From the NCBI GenBank assembly GCA_020205615.1, contig CM035162.1, positions 38,058,464 through 38,122,463 of the forward strand: 64,000 bases of DNA, given 5' to 3'. Under the pieces are notes generated by a model that saw only the letters and a list, made by a program, of their open reading frames with translations, ran no database searches and was not told the origin of the DNA. Both the position numbers and the translations under genes were made by a program. How positions within the stretch are numbered: the stretch's first letter is position 1; each line of letters begins with the position of its first letter. Origin of the DNA: Panax quinquefolius (Eukaryota > Streptophyta > Magnoliopsida > Apiales > Araliaceae). Below are positions 58,869 to 64,000 of this stretch, piece by piece.

Positions 58869-59751
58869 ATAAAGAATTAATTCAACGTATTCATTCTTGG
58901 AAAATAATTTCTCCAAATCATTCTTATTCCTAATATCGCCCTGCAACCAAACCAACACCACATAATATTTTACTATAAAAGAAATAAAGAAAAATAAACT
59001 AAAATAAAAATTCAAGAAGAGCAAAATTAAAGAAAATTATCAATTCAAAATGTCCAACTATGTCTTCAAGAACCCTAAATTGTACAGAGCAGCTACCTTT
59101 TCTTTCTGTGATCCTCTTTGAAATATTCTTCCCCCTCAGCTAAGCGGTTATGACATTTGCCACATTCAAACTTTGTCCATGGTTTGGAATGTACAAAGCG
59201 GATGTGGTGTAAAAGGTCATTATTACTGCCAAAAGCACTCGTACATTCATAGCAATATGGAGGTTTCATCGCATGTTCGAAAGAATAGTAAAGAACAACA
59301 GTGCGTTAAAAAATGGAAGAGAAATAACAGAGTCCATATTCTTGAATCTTCAATTCAAATATTGTTAGTTTCAACGCATTCTGTTCTTTCTCTTCCATTC
59401 TTCAATCCATCTTTTTACTATTTTTTCGAACATGTGATGGAACCTCTCTATTGCTTTGAATGTATGAGGGCTTTTGGCAGTATTAATGGCTTCTTACAGC
59501 ACATCCGCTCCGTACATTCCAAGTCATGGAGAAAGTTTTAATGTGGCAAATGCCATAACCGATTCAAGACCGAAGTTGAGAGGGAAGAAAATTTCTGAGA
59601 GGATCACAAAAAGAAGAGGTTGCTGCTCTGTACGGTTTAGGGTTTTTGAAAACTTAGTTGGACATTTTGAATTGGTGATTTTCTTTAATTTTGCTCTTTT
59701 TGAATTTTTAATTTAGTTGGTAATTTTTGTTCTTCAAAAAAAAAAATCAAT
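58869..59751. repeat. Palindromic unit 7
   Basis: Centre near 59350. The minus arm carries the RLAEGE deletion and a shortened spacer near 59290. The plus arm has the same GTTTTAATG stop as units 6 and 8. Confidence 0.85.
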
Positions 59752-60799
59752 ATAAAGAATTAATTCAACGTATTCATTCTTGGAAAATAATTTCTCCAAA
59801 TCATTCTTATTCCTAATATCGCTCTGCAACCAAACCAACACCACATAATATTTCACTATAAAAGAAATAAAGAAAAATAAACAACTAAAATAAAAATTCA
59901 AGAAGAGCAAAATTAAAGAAAATTATCAATTCAAGATATCCAACTGTGTCTTCAAGAACCCTAAATTGTACAGAGCAGCTACCTCATCTTTCTGTGATTC
60001 TCTCTGAAATATTCTTCCCCCTCAGCTAAGCGGTTATGGCATTTGCCACATTCAAACTTTCTCCATGGTTTGGAATGTACGAAGCGGATGTGGTGTAAGA
60101 CACCATTATTACTGCCAAAAGCCCTCGTACATTCATAGCAATATGGAGGTTTCATCGCATGTTCGAAAGAATAGTAGAGAGATGGATTGAAAAATGGAAA
60201 AGAAACAACAGAGTGCGTTGAAAAATGGAAGAGAAATAACAGAGTCCATATTCTTGAATCTTCCATTCAAATATTGTTAGTTTCAACGCACTCTGTTCTT
60301 TCTTCCATTCTTCAATCCATCTTTTTACTATTCTTTCGAACATGCGATGGAACCTCCCTATTGCTTTGAATGTATGAGGACTTTTGGCAGTATTAATGGC
60401 TTCTTACAGCACATCCGCTCCGCACATTCCAAGCCATGGAGAAAGTTTTAATGTGGCAAATGTCATAACCGTTTCAAGACCGAAGTTGAGAAGGAAGAAA
60501 ATTTAAGAGAGGATCACAGAAAGAAGAGGTAGCTGGTCTGTACGGTTTAGGGTTCTTGAAAACTTAGTTGAACATTTTGAATTGATAATTTTCTTTAATT
60601 TTGATCTTTTTGAATTTTTAATTTAGTTGGTAATTTTTCTTCTTGTTTTTTTCTTTTTTCCTTTTATAGTAAAATATTATGTGGTGTTGGTTTGGTTGCA
60701 GGGCAATATTAGGAATAAGGATAATTTTGAGAAATTATTTTGTAAGGATGAGTATGTTGAACTAATTCGTTATATTGATTTTTTTTTCTTCTTCCAACC
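59752..60799. repeat. Palindromic unit 8
   Basis: Centre near 60260. The right arm is complete to GGTTGCAGGGCAATATTAGG and TTATATTGATTTTTTTTTC. It is then followed by CTTCCAACCCATTTGGGAAA, the closing end of the U6-U8 block. Confidence 0.85.
59979..60266 (-). CDS. C2H2 microprotein ORF, unit 8 minus arm
   Basis: 95 codons, starting MEDSRIWTLLFLFHFSTHSV and containing CYECTRAFGSNNGVLHHIRF, VHSKPWRKFECGKCHNRLAE and a basic end NHRKMR. The first finger is complete. The second has only its Cys pair and carries the in-frame deletion shared with units 3 and 7. Opposite-strand frames in this span come from the palindrome. Expression is unproven. Confidence 0.45.
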   Translation of the reverse strand: MEDSRIWTLLFLFHFSTHSVVSFPFFNPSLYYSFEHAMKPPYCYECTRAFGSNNGVLHHIRFVHSKPWRKFECGKCHNRLAEGEEYFRENHRKMR

Positions 60800-60974
60800 C
60801 ATTTGGGAAATTTATTGAAATTATGGGTTTTCTTTATCGAATGATTTTAAATGATTTTGGTATAGGTTTTCTGTTGTGATCCATCTCGGATCAATCACTT
60901 TATACAAGACGTGTTGGGTTCTTGTTTTTGCTTCCCTTTCGGTAAATAATCTGCTCTGTTTATCTCATTCATCT

Positions 60975-60977
<3 letters not shown>
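60800..60977. other. Right flank of the array
   Basis: Closing inverted end to 60828, then T-rich sequence. No gene. Confidence 0.45.

Positions 60978-61016
<39 letters not shown>
60978..61016. repeat. (TA)n microsatellite
   Basis: About 19 TA units, directly left of the foldback MITE. Confidence 0.95.
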
Positions 61017-61017
<1 letters not shown>

Positions 61018-61022
<5 letters not shown>

Positions 61023-61332
61023 ACGGACCATTTTTTATTTTTTATTTTGCTTTTTTTAAAACAACTTAAAAAAATATTTAATATTTTATGGGCTCGAATT
61101 TTTTCATATACATGTTTTAGGCGTGATTTGGATATCTATACCAAAAATGTATGTTCATCTGCACAGATCGCATGCACATGTTTTGGTATATGTATCCAAA
61201 TCACGCCCAAAACACTGTATTATGTAAAAATTCAAGTTTCATAATTTTTTATTTATTTTTTTTAGTTTAAAAAAAAAAAAGGGTCCGGATTTTGGTCCGG
61301 TCCGGGATTCCGGACCTGATCCGGCCTCTCTC
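61018..61332. mobile_element. Foldback MITE between TA tracts
   Basis: GGCGTGATTTGGATATCTAT (61121) and its near-complement ATATGTATCCAAATCACGCC (61188) form a stem of about 35 bp around a GCACAGATCGCATGCAC-type loop. The outer parts (AAACGGACC... and ...GGTCCGGATTTTGGTCCGG) also pair partly. Relative of the 12028-12225 element. It is followed by CTCTCTCTATATATA. Confidence 0.7.
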
Positions 61333-61504
61333 TATATATATATATACAAAAACCTAACCTGAATATAATCTATGTGTTTTCCAAGTTGTTTAGATGCCTT
61401 TTAGTGTAAATTTATGTTCATAATATATATATAGTTTCATCTACAACTAATAGTTTTACCTACAACTAATACATTCATTCTTATATACATACATTCTACC
61501 AAGA

Positions 61505-61575
61505 ACATTTCAGAGAGGATCACAGAAAAAAGAGGTAGCTGCTTTGTACGGTTTAGGTTCTTGAAGACTTGGTTG
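61505..61575 (+). pseudogene. Stray fragment of the zinc-finger unit
   Basis: CATTTCAGAGAGGATCACAG followed by AAGAGGTAGCTGCTTTGTAC and GGTTTAGGTTCTTGAAGACT equals the 3' part of a plus arm (e.g. 58710-58770). It has no finger-coding part. Confidence 0.8.
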
Positions 61576-61879
61576 TTGTTTTTTTGTATTGAGCACCTAT
61601 TGTTCTATTTTTCTACTAATATAACGAATTTTCCCCAATCTTCAATCGTGGGCTCAACTAGCTTCTGTTTGTAGAAATGTCCGATCATAAAATTGAGAAC
61701 AAGAACTCGATGGTTAAATGGCAGAGTATCAAGATCTCACTTGGTTACAACTTACAAAGTAATTGTACTCTAGTTAGCCTGAACAATTGACCAAATGAAC
61801 CGATTCTCAGATAAATTATGCAAAGAGATGGAACAACTCAAGCTGGAAACAGATGAAGAACGCAGAGCAAAATCAAAAC

Positions 61880-61990
61880 TTAAACAGGTCCGACGGTTGA
61901 GGAAGCAGACTCTTCAGACATTGCAACTTTCCCCAAAACAAACCCTAGATTTCTTTGAAATCAAATAGAAATTACAAAATTAAGTAGGAA
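61880..61990 (-). other. Leader-like segment with a short start (MSEESASSTVGP)
   Basis: The minus strand has GAAATCTAGGGTTTG and then ATG at 61921 reading MSEESASSTVGPV to a stop. It looks like a captured 5' UTR with the first codons of a gene, the codons ending at a possible donor (GGACCTGTTTAAG, no clean GT consensus). The plus strand is also open (MEQLKLETDEERRAKSKLKQ from 61831). I cannot decide which, if either, was coding. Confidence 0.3.
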
Positions 61991-62361
61991 TCTTTAGCTT
62001 CCGATTCTCTTTGTAGGAGAGAGAGCGGTGTGAAGTGTACTGATATGGCATGGGTTCTTTTTTTTACCCATGTCCGCTTTTTGACCCGCGTGTCCTTTTC
62101 ATGCTTCAGCACTCAATAAGCTTAGTCCGCTTTTAGTCCGTTGGTTGAGTCCGCTTTTGAAAGGAATTGATATTTTAGATATATATATATACAACAACCT
62201 AACCTGGATATGATTTATGTGTTTTCCAAGTTGTTTAGATGCCTTTTAGTGTAAATTCTTGTTCTGCCGGCGTTTGTATGTTTCTAGGTAGGTCATGATG
62301 CTTTAACATTGTAAAACTTACTTATATTTCAGATGTTGATTTTATTTATTTATTAAAACAG

Positions 62362-62428
62362 ATCATCCAAGTTATGGATTTAGCAGATAGCCACGTCGCT
62401 GCTGCTGTTAGGAAACTTTTTACTGCAG
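62362..62428 (+). other. Possible exon of an unidentified gene
   Basis: After TTATTAAAACAG the sequence reads IIQVMDLADSHVAAAVRKLF, then TAG-type coding text up to a donor CAG/GTGATT. GC content jumps here. The next possible acceptor, TTTCTTTAACAG (62899-62910), is where the hAT element landed, so a broken host gene may run through here. Family not recognised. Confidence 0.35.
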
Positions 62429-62596
62429 GTGATTGATTGCCTACATTCTGTTTAAGATGTTGCTAAGATGTATAGATGATTCTTGTAGAAAGTGCATTTC
62501 TAATTTTTTGTATGAACTTCTAAATTGTTTGTTTGAACTAATTGACTACTAAAGTAGTACATATTTTAGATTTTTTTCAAGTCATTTTATAAATCA

Positions 62597-62637
<41 letters not shown>

Positions 62638-62907
62638 TTTGATTCATCATTGCAAACTTCTAAAAACTACCTCTAGTTTAATTTAAATTCTCTAATTAAA
62701 AATAATATCTCACTTGCTTAATATATGTATGTTTCTAATTAAAAATAGTTTTTCTCAATTATCTCTTCTCTATTCCTAATTAAGTTTATTGGATACTAAT
62801 TATAACATTTATTTTTAATTATAATTTTGGAAATATATCACTAAATTTTTTATAGAATAAATCTAACTCATATAATAACTAACAAAATCAAATATCTCTT
62901 TCTTTAA
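62429..62907. other. Intron-like AT-rich sequence with (TA)n
   Basis: (TA)n at 62603-62634. No ORF. Ends in a pyrimidine-rich TATCTCTTTCTTTAACAG, resembling a 3' splice site. Confidence 0.45.
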
Positions 62908-62915
62908 CAGGCAGC

Positions 62916-63821
62916 AGGGGCGGAGCCACACTTGGGCTGGGGTGGGCTGTAGCCCAGGTGATTTCGGAGAGCGGCGGTGAAGCCATGGTAGGCGGTGGTG
63001 TAATTCTTCTCCAATTGCTCGACCAAGCCCTTTCAGGTAATGATTTTGAACATGAATTTATCTTCAATATGTAATTTTAGAACATGAATCAACTCCCTAC
63101 CTTGTTTAAGTCGTAGGTTTTTTCTTTCTCTTCACATATGACTGTTAGAGAGGATAGAAGGATTAGAGTAATCGTTATCAAAAAGAATATTCAAAGTTAA
63201 TCTACAAGCAAACGTGAAGCACAAATTCTTCAAACAAGAGGTAATAACTTCTACTTATTAAGTTTATGAAAATTAGAGTAATAATGTATTGTAATTATTG
63301 AGATTCTTGTGCTTGGGTTGTAAATTAGTGTGAACAAAGTATTATGCAGGACATTGGAGTGATAAGATTGAAAATTATGGCTAGAACTATATCTAAACAA
63401 CTAAGAAATCTGGAAATTTAAGTCACACACACAAGATGTTTGAAATTTTGCCTCAATAAGAATTTATGCTTAAAAATCAAAAATTTAGCAAAGCTTGATG
63501 CTAGGATATCTTTATATATGTGTTATGATGTTAATTAAGTTAATTGAGTGAATCAAATCAAGCCCAAATCAAGTTTTAAAGAATTTCTAAAAACTTGAAT
63601 TTGATGAAAAAAAAGTGGCCAGCATGGCATTTTCAAGCCTATGTAATACCATCTTAAAAAACCCAACTTGGTCATGCTATATTTTTATAAAATACTATGA
63701 TATACCATGTAGAACATATCAAAATTTGGAAGCAATCGGATATGTAGGTTGGGAGATATAAAATCACAAAAGCAGCCAACTTGGTAGCCCAGGACGGAAA
63801 AATTTCCTGGCTCCGCCCTTG
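62916..63821. mobile_element. Non-autonomous hAT element, dTph1-like ends, perfect 8-bp target duplication
   Basis: Left end CAGGGGCGGAGCCACACTTG, right end (complement) CAAGGGCGGAGCCAGGAAAT: 13 of the first 14 bases pair. Petunia dTph1 and Ipomoea Tip100 start CAGGGGCGGAG. The flanks are ACAGGCAG on both sides (62908-62915 and 63822-63829), an exact 8-bp duplication as hAT elements make. At 906 bp it has no transposase. 63380-63790 is related to 37160-37570, so it carries part of the LTR-like repeat. Confidence 0.92.
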
Positions 63822-63829
63822 ACAGGCAG

Positions 63830-64000
63830 AATTGATTGTATCAGATGGTGCTGATTTTATGTTTTAATTTCTCTTTCTTTAAGGGTCAACGAAGGATATG
63901 ACACAAAGGAAATGTATGTGATACAGTAAGTTTTTAAATATCTTGCTAGTTGTCTTAAACTGTTATATTAATGCAATATTGGGAATTTCATTGTTGTATA
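63830..64000 (+). other. Right edge, possible exon
   Basis: TTTCTTTAAG then GGTCAACGAAGGATATGACA and CAAAGGAAATGTATGTGATA before GTAAGT could be a short exon (VNEGYDTKEMYVI) on the plus strand. Too short to name. Confidence 0.25.

Larger units (their letters stand above)
52561..60799. repeat. Array of eight palindromic units, each with two head-to-head C2H2 zinc-finger ORFs
   Basis: Units start with ATAAAGAATTAATTCAACGT at 52561, 53474, 54278, 55192, 56124, (57983), 58869 and 59752. Each unit has a left arm read on the minus strand, a ~70-bp centre (TTGAATCTTCCATTCAAATA) and a right arm read on the plus strand that is its complement over about 400 bp. Both arms encode the same small protein. 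Arm-specific differences recur: LLHHIRFVHS-type on minus, LQHIRSVHS-type on plus. The arms therefore diverged first, and the whole palindrome was then copied in tandem. An hAT-like insertion lies between units 5 and 6. U6-U8 are bounded by inverted AACCCATAATTTCAATAAAT (57935) and its complement (60828). Confidence 0.88.
61333..62262. repeat. ~80-bp direct repeats flanking a 760-bp insert
   Basis: 61333-61419 and 62179-62262 match nearly base for base: TATATACAAMAACCTAACCT, TGTGTTTTCCAAGTTGTTTA, GATGCCTTTTAGTGTAAATT. Between them is sequence of mixed origin: a zinc-finger-array scrap, a leader-like piece and a terminus of the 36-kb element family (62080-62165). Confidence 0.85.

Noticed and set aside
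1..64000. CRISPR arrays, bacterial operons, rRNA or tRNA genes
   Set aside because: Spaced repeats here are plant minisatellites and LTR repeats; no tRNA cloverleaf or rRNA sequence was recognised by eye.

Overview
This window is nuclear DNA of a flowering plant, very probably a eudicot. It is AT-rich, its genes have short exons with GT-AG introns, and nearly all of it is transposable-element sequence: Ty1/copia and Ty3/gypsy elements, a LINE scrap, hAT, Mutator-like and Stowaway elements, foldback elements and (TA)n microsatellites. Only one gene looks intact, a two-exon dCTP pyrophosphatase-like gene (16221-17301). The other recognisable plant genes are fragments or pseudogenes.

Layout. 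1-5.95 kb: a 48/95-bp tandem repeat, then a decayed copia element with a 100-N assembly gap. 5.96-11.6 kb: two minus-strand Ty3/gypsy-type LTR copies around remnant sequence. 12-15.7 kb: foldback and Stowaway MITEs, with elements nested at least three deep at 14.9-15.7 kb. 16.0-17.3 kb: the dCTP pyrophosphatase gene. 17.68-27.52 kb: a 9.8-kb Mutator-like element (candidate Pack-MULE). It has ~110-bp terminal inverted repeats and a near-perfect 9-bp target duplication, sits inside an older Stowaway/foldback element, and carries plus-strand pieces of a D-2-hydroxyacid dehydrogenase, a clathrin light chain and exocyst SEC15. The SEC15 piece was later split by LTR sequence.

27.84-29.4 kb: a decapitated DUF295/F-box-type ORF and a LINE scrap. 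29.5-36.5 kb: a second composite inverted-repeat element set in (TA)n, carrying a spliced GAT-domain (TOM1-like) fragment. 36.6-40.3 kb: a long LTR-like repeat. 40.3-42.6 kb: a SCAMP pseudogene. 43.4-52.0 kb: a Tat-type Ty3/gypsy element with both LTRs, an antisense ORF and no integrase, flanked by ~170-bp direct repeats of an older integrase.

52.56-60.8 kb: the most unusual object, eight tandem ~0.8-0.95-kb units. Each unit is a palindrome of two head-to-head copies of a small C2H2 zinc-finger ORF. 61-64 kb: more MITEs and a 906-bp dTph1-like hAT element with a perfect 8-bp target duplication.

Four of the five captured or broken host genes (clathrin light chain, SEC15, SCAMP, TOM1-like GAT) act in membrane trafficking; this may be coincidence. 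All names come from recognising motifs by eye; no database search was run.
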